Assembly (NCBI GenBank): GCA_015490875.1
Contig: WFWZ01000059.1
Location: forward strand, 1 to 44,780
Source: Planctomycetaceae bacterium
GTDB lineage: Bacteria > Planctomycetota > Planctomycetia > Pirellulales > Pirellulaceae
DNA: 44,780 nucleotides
Direction: 5' to 3'
The notes beneath the pieces were generated by a model. The model did no database searches. It had not been told where the DNA came from and was given only the letters and a program-made list of their open reading frames with translations. Below, in pieces: positions 27,101-39,100 of this stretch (positions are counted from its first letter, which is position 1; the number at the start of each line of letters is the position of its first letter). A program made the position numbers and the translations under genes.

Positions 27101-30100
27101 CGCCGATCGCGATCTTGACGGTATGTTCACCTGCCGTCAGGAAAGGCGTTGCCGAGAGGACCGTGGTAAAGCCGTCGAATCCGATTTGCTCGAGGAACAA
27201 TCCGTCATCTTCGGGAGCGTTGTTGCGATAGTACTGCTGGTTCGGGCCACCGCTGCCGAAGGGGTTGCCCGCGTTGATCGTGTTGACCGAGACCGGAACT
27301 TGCGTATTGGGTACGAACGCGATGTTTTCGCCGTCGACGAAGATGGCGAAGGCGTCGTTGAACTGGCTATTGACGAATTCGTTGTATTCTTCCGATGCAA
27401 AGACGAAGTCGAACGAAATCGTTCCATCCTGCGGCACGACGATCGAAAACTCGAGCGACGTGGTGTCGAACGTTTCGACGGCGAAGTAGCGGTCCAGGTC
27501 GGGATCGGGAAGGCCCGAGGCGGTTGTCGTCGATCCCGAGTCGACGTTCGGCCCTTCGGCGGTTCGCGCATCCCCGGTTGCCAGGATCACACCTTCTTCG
27601 ATCCCGAGCGAACGGCTGCCGTTTTCAAAAAAGCCTGCCGAATTCACTCCGCTGACCAGGTTCGGCGTCATCGATCCCAACTGGATGCCAGGTCCGATCA
27701 GACGTTCGGCCAGTTTCCGGGCATCGGTCGTCGTCTCGGTGATTTCCAAGCGATCGACGATGACATCGGTGCGCGCCGAGCCGTGGAGGTTGAGGATCGG
27801 ATCGCGACTGACCGCATCGAAGGCGCTTCCAGCCGGAGCGGAATTCGAGAGTCCGGCTGAAACATCGATGACGTTGCGCGAGGCATCCGAGTTGATCGAT
27901 TCTCGGAGCCGCTTGGCAATGTCGAAATCGCGCTCGGCTAACAAGCCTGGGCCAAACGGATTCGGGGCGAGCGGATCGAAATCGACTTCCACGTGCCCCG
28001 GCGCGACGCCGTCATTGATCGTGACGTCGTCGAACTCGTAGACGACCTCTCCCGTTCCGTCACTGAGCCGAAGGAGATAGCCATCGGACAGATCGTAGGC
28101 GGGAGGCGCCACGATGGCGAGCGACTGGTTGTTGCGGAAGTTCGTATCGTAGGTCTCGGTGAGATCGATGATTCGATTGTCGTTCTCATCGAGCGTGGTC
28201 GTACCGAACAGGTCGGTGGTTCGGATTTCGCCGTAGTATTCGCCGACCAGGATGGGATTGACCGTTTCCTGATCCAGCGTGTTGACAAAGTCACTGATGC
28301 CCGCGGCGCCAGTCGCCATCTCACCCCGCTCGGCGAACCCAATGATGATGTCGTCGATGTAGATGCCTTCGAACATGTTCAACTGCGATCGACGCGGGCT
28401 GTTGAAATTGCCGAACGCATCTCCGGGCAGCGAATCGGTCAAGCCGAAGGGCCCGGGGTCGTCGACCGTGTGTCCGATGACGCGGACCACGTTTCCTCGC
28501 GTCTTGAATGCCCCAATGACGCCGTTCGCGAAAGCGTTGGCCAAGGACCGACGCACGGCTCGGGCGACATCGCGGTCCGACATCCCGCCGTTGATGAAAA
28601 TGGGCTCACCGAACCGTGTGCCGAAGTCCCCTTCGACGGCAACGTTGCTGGCCGGATCGGCCACGGCGGAAATGATCGGGGCCACATTGACGCGGTTTTC
28701 ATCCACCAAAGCGACGCCGGCCGGGTCGGTGACTTCGATACTCAGTTCATACTCGCCCAGCGTCTGGGAACGCAGGCCACTGGAGGCGAAGCGCGGATCA
28801 TAGGTGGTGTTGGGAGCTCCGCTGACCCCGACATAGTACGTTCCCGCTTCAGTCGCCGTGAACGTGAGCGACGGGTCGGGTGTCGAATTGGAGTTGTCGT
28901 TGAAGGCGACTTCGCGTCCTCGAGCATCGAAGACGCGCAAGACCGGATCGAGATCACTGCGCGGGTTAAGTCCGAAGGCTCGCACATTCGCTCGCAGCGT
29001 GCCGTTTTGCTTTAGTTCGACTTTCACCAGGTCGACGTCCAAATCGGGTTCGACATTCGGATTGTCGCCGATTTCGCCTCGAGCCACAAAGCTTTGCTGG
29101 GTTCCGATCAAGCCCGAGTCGACGGCGTCGGCCAGCGAATCGTTCGATTCGTCGGTCAAGTCGGCAGAAAGGACGGGTGTGACGTAGTTGTTGCGCAGCT
29201 CGGAGAAAAGAGACTCGGCGACTTCTCGAGGCGTCCAGTCCTCGCCGAAAGGAACGCGGATATGGGCTGGATCGTCGAGTTGGGCGTTCGAGTCGAACTC
29301 GAGCACATAGGTGTTGAAGCCATCTCTTAGTTCGAGGGTCGAGCCATCGGCGATCGCCTTGCCGCTGGGAGTGACCAGTGTCAATCCGAGCTCGATCTCG
29401 AAAACCCGGTTGTCTACCTGGAAGAACTCACCGTCGCGCAGCTCGCGACCGGGACGTATCCGCAAGTCGCTGCCGGTGGTGAAGATGTCGCCGTAATTCC
29501 AGTCGCCGGCGGTGGTGAAGTCGAATCGGAGCTGGAGGTTGTCCAGTCCGGCATAGTTGGTGAGCGGAACACGGACTTGACGCCACGACCCGGTATTGTC
29601 GAAGATCGGCTGCACGAAGTTGGGACTGGTGGCAGCTTCGAGGTCCACATTCTCATTGTTGGTGGCAAGGAGGTCCCACTGCCCGGAACCATCGGTGATG
29701 TAGACGCGCATCGAGTCCCACACCGTTGGGCCATTCGCATCTTCGGTTTCCGAGAAGTATGTGAAGTAGAGATACGGTCGGTCGGCGGGCGAGTATTCGG
29801 CCAAGCTGAAAGGAGCGGTTTCAATGGCTCCCATCAACCCTCCCGTGTAGGCATATCCGGTGGGATCCAACTCGCCGCGCGCCATATGGAGCGAACCGTT
29901 CGTGTTGTTGAATTGAAGGGCCGGCCGGCTGGCGTCCGGCGGAGCGATCTCGAAATGCCCCGGGTCGTCCGACTGGAAGTTCGTCCCGCTGACCACCCGC
30001 CAGGGATTCTCTTGCAGCGTCGAGAAAGCCAGGCCCACGACGCGACCTTCGACATCGAGGTCGATCGACGACCGGCCATCCAGGAAGACAGGTTGGAGGA

Positions 30101-33100
30101 TGCCTTGTGTGTTGAAGGCATAGAGCGTGCCGTCGGAAGTGACGCCAAAGAGGATGTCCGAATAGGCGCCATTCTCGGTCGTTGTGGGTCCGGCCACGAG
30201 CCCCTCGAACTCGAGTCCCCGCAGGGCCACCGACGTCGGGATATAGCGCGCGACAGCGCCTTGCGTGCTGGCATAGTTGTCGATCTGGTAGAGCCCCCCT
30301 TCATCGGAGATGGCGTAAAGCGTCTGACCGACAAATGCCAATCCGGTCAATTCGCCGCCTGGTGGGTTGCCGCCCAGCGTGAAGGGAGACGAAGCGAACG
30401 CATAGCTGAAGGGCGGATTGAGGAATATCAAATTGTTGTCGCGCCGGTTGGGAATGCTCTGACCGGTCATGGCATTCGCCAGCCGCGAGGCGATCAAGTC
30501 GGCCGAATCCTGAGCGAGGAATCCGACGCCGATCGTTCCGGGTGACACATTTCCGTCGCTGCCGACGTCGACGAAGACGCCGCGACCGACGATCGTCGTG
30601 AAATCACCCGTCGTCGCGCCAAGGAAGTTGACCCGTTCTCCCTTCCAGCCGACGGTGACGCCGGCGATCGAGCGGAAACCTTCCACGAGCGCCGTGCCGA
30701 ACTCGTCGCGATCCATCGTTTCCTCAACGCGGACGACACGCGGCGACGTACTCCCAGGGCTACCCTCCACGGCCACGGTCGGGGCATTGGAGGTGGCACC
30801 TGTGGTGGAGGATTCGTTGATGAGCGTGATTCGGTTGTCGACCAGATCGGTTTGGACCCGGAAGCTGGCACCGTCGATGGCGTTGCGCATCGATTGGATG
30901 ATCTGCGTTTGGGTCATCCCGTCGTGGATCGGCACTTCGATGTTACTGCCGCTGACGCCACCGGTTTTGTTGAACTCGAACGTGAGGGTCACTTCGCCGG
31001 TGGGGTTGTCATCCGTGATCGTGAACGTCTCACCGTCGGCGATCTCGGCACCGCTGAGTGCCCGGACGACCAGAACCGATCCCGTGTCGAATTCGATGCT
31101 GGTTCCATCGAGCAAGAACGTGTCGCCGTCCCGCACGAAGCGTCCCGCCGCCGCATCGGGTTGCAGCAAGACTTCAGGGCCGGTGTTCATTTCGAACGTC
31201 ACGTCGGCCGTGCCGTCGAAGTCAAAGTCGACACCGACTTGCGCGCCGTCGCGGATTCGAAATATCGTCCTCCCTGCCGTGTCGACCGTGGTGGCCTCGG
31301 TCGTGGCAAGCGTACTGTTCCCCGGGTCATTCGGATCGCCCGTGTCGAGGACGCCTCGTTCCCGAACCTGCGTCCCGGCTCCCGGGTGACGAGTGGGGGC
31401 GACACGATCCTGGACGCCCGGTTGAAACGCCACCGTCTCCATCTGGCCGGTGTCCGGATCAAACCAGTACAACGCGTTCGGTTCGTACTCGGTACCGCAC
31501 TCGGTTCTGCGGAACGGTTCGGGACGACTTCCCACCGCAAAGCCGCGCAAACGCCCGTCGACCGTTCCGAACGTGACACCGCGGAAGTGGATGCCGACAC
31601 CGTTGTTTTCCCCGCTCACCGGATTGCGAGCTCGCCGATCCCGCGTACAAGGAGGTTGGCTGCCCGGATCGGGTTCGTAGGTCTCCAACTGATCGTCCGC
31701 CTGGTCGGTGACGCTGGCGTCTCCCGGATCGATTCCGATATAGATGCCCACGCGATCATCGCGCGTCCGAGCCAGGTTGTGGAGCATGGTCGAGAAGGCG
31801 CGCACCGAGTCGTCTGTCGGCCGCACGGCGATGTCTTCGATCAACCCCTGTTCGGGTACCGGGACGTTGCCCACCGTGTACTCACGCACACCTGTGAATC
31901 CGTCGACGGAGTAGATCTCGACGGAGAAGTTGTTCTGCGTAGCGACGTAAAGGGAGATGTCACCGAGGGCATAGGGGACGATGGCATCGTTGTTCAGCAG
32001 CACGGGAATCTGAGGTGGATCGGCGGTTCCCGTCTCGGCACCCTCGGTGTTGAAGTGCTCGTCGTAAATGCGGCCAACCGAGTCGATCGGTTCGAGACGG
32101 AACAAGGGGTTCGCCGGATTCCTCAGGTAAAACTGCTCCATCTCACGATTCATCAAGCCGGCGTTGGTGACGGCGACGGAGTAACTGCCGCCGGGAAGGG
32201 CGACCGGACCGATGAAAGGATCGAGCTGTCCCACGGAACCCCGATCCAGATCGTCGAGGTCGTTCCCTTCCTTAGGTGCGGGCAGGTCATCGGCCAAGTT
32301 GGATCGCTCGCCGGTGAAAATCAAGTTGCCCTGGTCGTCAAAGACCCACAGTTGAGTATCGGGGCGGCCCAATCCATCCGTGTAATCGATGTCGAAGACG
32401 ACCGGTACATGCTCATCGCCGGCGCTGTTGATGCGTTGGATCGAATCGTACCGGGCCTCGAACTGGTAGAAATCGACGTCGGTCGGATTGTCGAGCGTCC
32501 CGCTGAAGCCCAAGGCTCCACGATCGGTCTGCATGAAATTGCCAAGCGGCTGGGCGTCGGCAAGAACCTGGTTCGGCGTGCCGTCCTCGAGCGCTTCGGC
32601 AGCCAGCGGCGAGTGAGTCGGCTGGCCGAAGACCTCGACCGCGTTCGTAGCATAGCGGATGTCAGCAAATTGGACGGTCGAACCGGGTACCTCGTCCCGT
32701 TCCTGGATCCGCACCTGAAGTTGATAGGCACCTCGAGTCAGTCCATCGAAGACGGCATTGGGATCCTGCAATTTGGCGCGATTGTCTCCCGGCAGCAGGT
32801 TGCTACTGCGTACCCGCACATAATAGGTCTGCTTTTCGCCGCTGGGGCCAGGAAGGCGGACCCGGAACCCGGCATCGCGCGGATTGGTGGAATACTCGTC
32901 TTTCGGCTGACCAAAGGCACTTTCGGGGTAGAAATCGCTGGCCGAGCGCTGGAGCGGATGAACATCGGTGGCGTTGATCTGTGTGGTGTCGACATAGACC
33001 GGCAGACGTCCCACGCCTTCGGCGAACGAGTCGTCGGATTGCGCCAAGATGTGGCCGTTGGCGTCGATGAGTTCAACGACCGAGTCGAGTCCCTGCGAGG

Positions 33101-36100
33101 TACGGTCGATGTCGAACCAGACCTCCGTCCCGGGAAACGCCTCGAACGAGTAGACGTCGACGTCGCTGGGCGAAGCGATGACGCCCTGAACTTCCACGCC
33201 CAAACGCAGGTTCTCATCCTGAGCCTTGTCGTGCGGTGCGATCAGGCCGATCGGTTGGGCGGAAGCTGGCGTGGGATTGGCGTCGACCCCTAGCTGCGCA
33301 TCGGTCGCCTCTCGCTCGAGTACGATATCGACGTTCCGATCATTGGCGAGTGGATCGATGCGGACACTGCGCCAGTCGCCGGCCGAGGCATCAGTGGCCG
33401 GATCGCGCGGAACCAGATCAAGGAATGACGTAATCGTGGCACTCGTGGCATTCGGGTCGACCGACCAGGCGAACGCCGTCGTCACGTCTGCCAAGCCATA
33501 GATCTGGCCCAGTTCCGGGTCATTCATCGGTGTCAGGTCGGTCGTGTCGATGTTCCCAGCTGGCGAGTAGGTCGTACCCGAACCTTGGATCGCGCTCAGC
33601 AGGTCGGCGAACTTGTCGGCGGCAAACCCGTCGTATGTCGCGTTTTCGAGTCCCGGACCCGCGGTGTAGATTCCCCCTTGGCTGAAACCGATTCGTTCGG
33701 CGTTGTCAAGCGTGAACGCACGGAAGTCCTCCTGTCCTGGCGTTCCGACCAGGTAGAGGAAGTCATCATCAATGTTCAGCACATCTTCGTCGAGGTAGTT
33801 GATGAAACGAAGCGTCCCTAGAGGCTGTTCGCTGGTCAGGATCAGTTTGTTGAAGACGGTCGGAATTCCGTCTTCAAGTGTGGTTTCGAGTCGCCAGTTG
33901 ACGGTCCCGTTTTGCCCGTTGAAGCTTCCCTCGCTGACAACCAGGTCAGGAGCGACAAGCGTTGCCGGCTGGGTGATCGTCGTGGATCCAAGGTCGAATG
34001 CGCTGCCGTTGGCGCCGACATCGATAAAGTTGAGGAAATCAAAGATGACATCGACGTCAGAGAAGAGCTGCGTCCTCCCCTGGGCCGTGATTCCTCCCCG
34101 GGACCCCGATTCTCCGCCGTTGAGGACATCGAACAACCACCGTCCGGGGATGTTGGGCAGCACGTCGTTGTCGATCAACGTTCCATTGTCGACTTCCGGG
34201 CCGGTCGGCAGCTTGGCTCTCCCCAGACGATCGCCGTTCGCATTGGTGTCGTTCATGGGATCGCCGTCGGGCGTAAAGCCCGCACCGACGGTGTCGTCAT
34301 TGAGCGATGTAAGGACGACGGGGGATCTCGGCTGACCGACGATCTGGACACTGCCTCCAATCCGATTTTCGATGTCGAGAGCTCGTCCCGTGGCGGTGAA
34401 GCCGGCATTCGGTCCCAAGAGCTTGACGACAAGGCTCTCGGTCGCGCTGCTCTCCAATCGAAGGCCTCCGCGCGTGTGCAAGTCGGGAACCGTGATCGTA
34501 TCGAGCACGACGTGGACGATATCGGTATCGTCCCAGACGCCCTGGGTCGTCAGCGTTCCCGGGCGGACCACCATGCCGTGGATCGTGTCGTACTCGAGGT
34601 TCCGCTGGTCGGTGACATCTTTGAACATCCGGTTGCCACGAACCAAGGGGCCCTGGTTCTGAGGCGCATCGACGAGAATCTCGGCGGCCCCCGTCATCCG
34701 GCCTCGGTCCGAGACCAACCGCGAATTGAGGGCGTTCACGTTGATACTGATGGCAGCGCCTTCGTTATTGATCAGTTCGTTGTCCACGATGATCGGCTGC
34801 GCGCCGCGCACGAAGATGGTCGCCTCTCCATTGCTTCCTCGGCCGAAACGATGCGCCGGCGCCAAACTGCCGCCCACATCGCCCTCGGCCACGCCATTGG
34901 CGTTGAATTCGAATCGCGTGCGGGCGATCCGAGTCTCGGCCTGATGGATTTCCACCGGATTGAATCCGGCGAATCGACCTTCAATGCGCGTCACACCGCC
35001 GGCATAGGCGATGACCGTGTTGTCGAGGCTGGCTGAACTCAAGTGGCCAAAGAACAATCCGGCCCAGTCGCCTCGTTCGGGGATGTCGGTTCTGCCCGAA
35101 GAAGCCGTGTCGAAGGTGCCTCCCGCACCATACCGCCGGTCAGCCAGTGAGGTGAAGACGACCGGCTCGTTCGATGTTCCCTCGGCAGCGAACGTCGCGC
35201 CTGCTTCCGCCTCGAATCGCCCGGCGTCGACCTTCACGACCACACCTGGATCGATGGCCAATCGGGCGCTGGGGCGACCGTTGAGGATTGGTTGAGGCGT
35301 CTTGAGCAGCTCGCCGAGCGACCCGCCGTCGTCGACATAACTCGTGTCGAAGGCGTTGAGATTGGCGACTAGCGTGTAGCGGCCTCCCCCGCTGTTGTTG
35401 CTCCGGTACAAGCGCCGACTCACAAAGCCGGAAACGTTGTGCAGTGTTGGGAGGTTCTCCAGGAAGATGGCGCCCCCGGCACCCGTGACCGTGATGTCCG
35501 CTGAGGGTTCCGAAGCGGGAGTCTCCTCGCCCGCGGCATTGACGAATGTGACGCGGTAGTTGTACGTCCCGGCGCTGAGCGTTCCTCCGGTTTGTTCTGT
35601 CCCCTTGATCAGGAGACTGGGAGGCGTGATCGCCTGGTCGAGCGGCCCACCGGGTTGGCCTCGAAGGATCAGTGCCTCGGTCAGGATGATCGGGATGTCG
35701 CGCTCGTCCCATCGTCCCGAGACGGTCATCTTTTCGATGTCTTGCCCGGCCGGGGTCGTGACGCGAATGAACAGACCATTGAGGCTGTTTTCAACAACCG
35801 TGTTGCCTCGGATTTCCGGACCGACGCGACGGTAGTCAGACGAGTAGACATCAGGATTCTGGAACCGAGGCGCGTTGTACGTGGTTTCTTCGAAACTGTC
35901 AGGGTTGGCAGAGATGGCCGCATCAGCGCTGAATCGGATGCGGTTATACATGAGATCTGGGCGAGCATCGATCAAGTGAATGGGCGTGACGACTTGACTG
36001 ACGCCCGACACCAACACCGAACCTCCGCCGTAACGGAAATCCCCATAGGTTACCCGGTTGACAAAGAGTCCGTTTTGTTCGGGGACATACCGCTGTTCCC

Positions 36101-39100
36101 CGAGATCGATATCATTCCGGAAGACGATGCCGCCCCAATCGCCCGGTCGGGGGCCCGGTGCCGTTGGGTCGACGAGTGCCCCCACGCCGAGGTCCGGGTC
36201 ATGGACCGAAGTGAAGTAAACGGATCCGACGGCCGGTCGCCCGGTTTCGTCGAGCACCACTTCCCCGCGCGGGCCGATAACGCGAGGCGTTCCCAGGACT
36301 TGCAACGCCCCATTGCTGCGATCAATGGACACCGACGAGCTGCCGACGCCGATCCGAGCGCGGCGCAGTTTCATGATGACGCCCGCGTCGACGACGACCG
36401 TCACGCCCTTGGGAACTTCGAGACTCTCCCCGTCTTGCAGCGGCGTGTTTCCAAATCGCCGAAAACCGATTTCGTATGCCAGGTTGTCCCCGGTGGTGGT
36501 GAGATCGCCGTCCGCGCCGCCGTTGGGGACGATGCGCACGATGTCGCCCGGCTCGGCAGCAGCCAAGGCCTCTTGGATGTTGTTGAAGGGTGCCTGAGGC
36601 GAGCCGTCGCCGCCGTCGGCCGCCGCCTTGTCGACAAACAGCGTCGAGGGTTCGTTCAAGCCCTGCGTTCCCTCGGGAGCCGCCGTGCGGAACCAGAAGT
36701 TGTAGACACCGCCGGGGATGCCGTCGCCATCGCCGTCGAACGCAACACCGGTGGCGTCGCGAATCGTGTCATCGACGTTGGGGCGGAAATTCATCCGCAG
36801 CTCGTAACGACCCGACGTGCGGCCACCCAAGCCCGTATCGGGAAGCTGCGGGTCGAACGCGTCGTTGCCAGTCGAGCTGACAGCCAGGTAGTACGTTCCC
36901 GGCTCGAGTTGGACTCGGATGTATGAGTCGTTGGCAAAGAAGTCGTCATTTTGGGCGACGACTTCCCGTTCGATGACCCGGCCATCGGCATCGAGGTTCA
37001 CACGGTAGAGGACCACATAAGTATCGAGCAGGCTCGAGTTCACAAGGCGCTCAGCCACGGTTTCCGCCTGAAATTCGCCCGACTGCGTCACTTCAAACCG
37101 ATACAGGTCGATGTCCGTGCTGTCGGGGCGATGGAGAAACTGTCCGTGAGCGATGTCGTGATCGCCGGGGAAGACGCCCTCGGCGGGAATGCCGAAACTG
37201 AGTTGCGGCTGATCTCCCTGGATCGTCAGCGGCGGCAACTCGTACGAGTGCCCCAATCCCAAGAGATGGCCGATTTCGTGCATGGCGACCTGGAACCAAC
37301 TGCCCAATGGACGGGAGTCATCGGCGTTATCGAAGTCGGCTGCATCCATGATGGCCATGTTGCCACCTGCCAACCCGGCGACGCCTCCCGGACCCGTGTC
37401 GATGTTGGGATCGAGCACGCGCAGGTCGCCCGTCACGATCGTGAAGCCGCGATTTTCGCTCTCGATGAACTGGACCCCAAGAACGCTACTGTAGAACTCG
37501 AAGACTTCCCGGGCGCGCTGCTTTTGAGCCTCCGTAATGGCGTTGTGCATCACGCGGCCTTCCAGCACGCCGTACTCATCTTGGAAGTTGTAATAGTAGA
37601 CTTCCGGCCCGTCGTGCGAGTCGACATCCGCGTTCAAGTGGGTTTCGATTTGCGGCGGGATATCGCGATGTCCCGGTTCATCGGTGGCCCCGGGGAAATC
37701 GAGCGGGAAAGGCGTGGGATTGACAATCTGCGATTGCAGGACGATTCCCTGGGTCGAGAGTTCCATGGCGGGGAACGAGGACAGAAGCACCACATCGGTC
37801 GCTCCGCTGAGCTGAATGTGGCTGCCTTCGGTGGAGGCGGTCACCCCGATTCCCGAACCGTTGATGGCATCCGTGATCGCCGTCGCCAGTGCGGCCGCAT
37901 CCATGGCGCCACCGGGAACGAACGGTACGGCGATCGCGCCGGCCGTTTGGGCTCCCGGACGGCCACTTTGCGTCAACCGTGTGTTCGAAGTGTCCAGTGA
38001 ATGCGAGGGAGTGCCGCCCAGATAAACCCGTCCTCCAGGAAGGATCACCGGAGACAATCCCAGCCCGGCGTTTTGGACCGCCGTGGCGACGGCGGCCGCG
38101 ATCGCCGCTGCCGTATCGGTTTGCGAGAACGGGATGGAGGTGTTGGCCGGGGCGGTCGAACCATCACTGTCGAACTCGAACGTCACACTGGTCGTGCCAT
38201 TACCGATCGTCAACGTCTCGCCGTCGAGAATCCCTCCTTGGCTGCCGTCACCGCCGGCGGCTGGAACCGTGACCACAAACCCCGTGTCGAACTCGAACAG
38301 ACCTCGGTTCCCTTGAGTGTCGGTGATTTGGAATTGCTGCCCTTCGTCGAACCAACGACTGTCTCCAAAGACGTTGAGGACACTCCCAGCATTCCAGAGT
38401 CCCTGGTCGAGCGCCAACGCGGTTTCGAAACTGGAGCCAGGTTCCACATTCAAGGCGCCGTCGACATCGACGACCTTCGGGGCTACCGGGAGCGCCTCAT
38501 CGGTGCCGATCCGCAGACGGTAGGTTCCCGGAGCTCCCCTTCGGCCGGTGACCGGATCGACGAGTTGTTCCAAGGGAGCGGCGAAGGAGAGACTGGCAAT
38601 CCCGGTCTGTGGGTCGTAGTCGATCTGGTCAGGGAAGAAGACGACGTCATCCTGGTTCGTGGCAGTTTCCGCCGTGAAGATCAATCGGTAAAACCGAGGG
38701 TCGGTAGCGAGCGCGGGATCGAGTGGGTCGGAATTGAAGTAAACGTCGATCTGGTTGCGGGCCTGAACGAGCGACCCGTCTGCCATGCGTTCGACCGGCT
38801 GGGGAACCACCGAGAGGACCTGGGGCCCCAAGTCGAGTGTGAAGAAACGAGTGAAATCACTGCCATCCTGGAAGGGATTGCCAGAGGTGTCGAGCAACGG
38901 AGCGGGGCCAGTTCCAAAGACGTTGATCAAATAGAGGTCGTCCACCAGCGCCTCTCGGAAGCGCATCGTGACCTCGCGATCGTTCCGACCCAAACCGACA
39001 AAACCGGGCACGACCCGTTCGTCGTCGCCGCCGATCAGTACGAGTGTCCGGCCGCCTCGCGTACCGATCGGAAGAGTCTGGTCGCCCACTGGCACGCGGA

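Noticed and set aside
30852-33293. 813-codon open frame on the plus strand opposite the giant gene
   Set aside because: It is antisense to continuous, domain-bearing coding sequence, has no recognisable domain and reflects GC-rich third-position bias.
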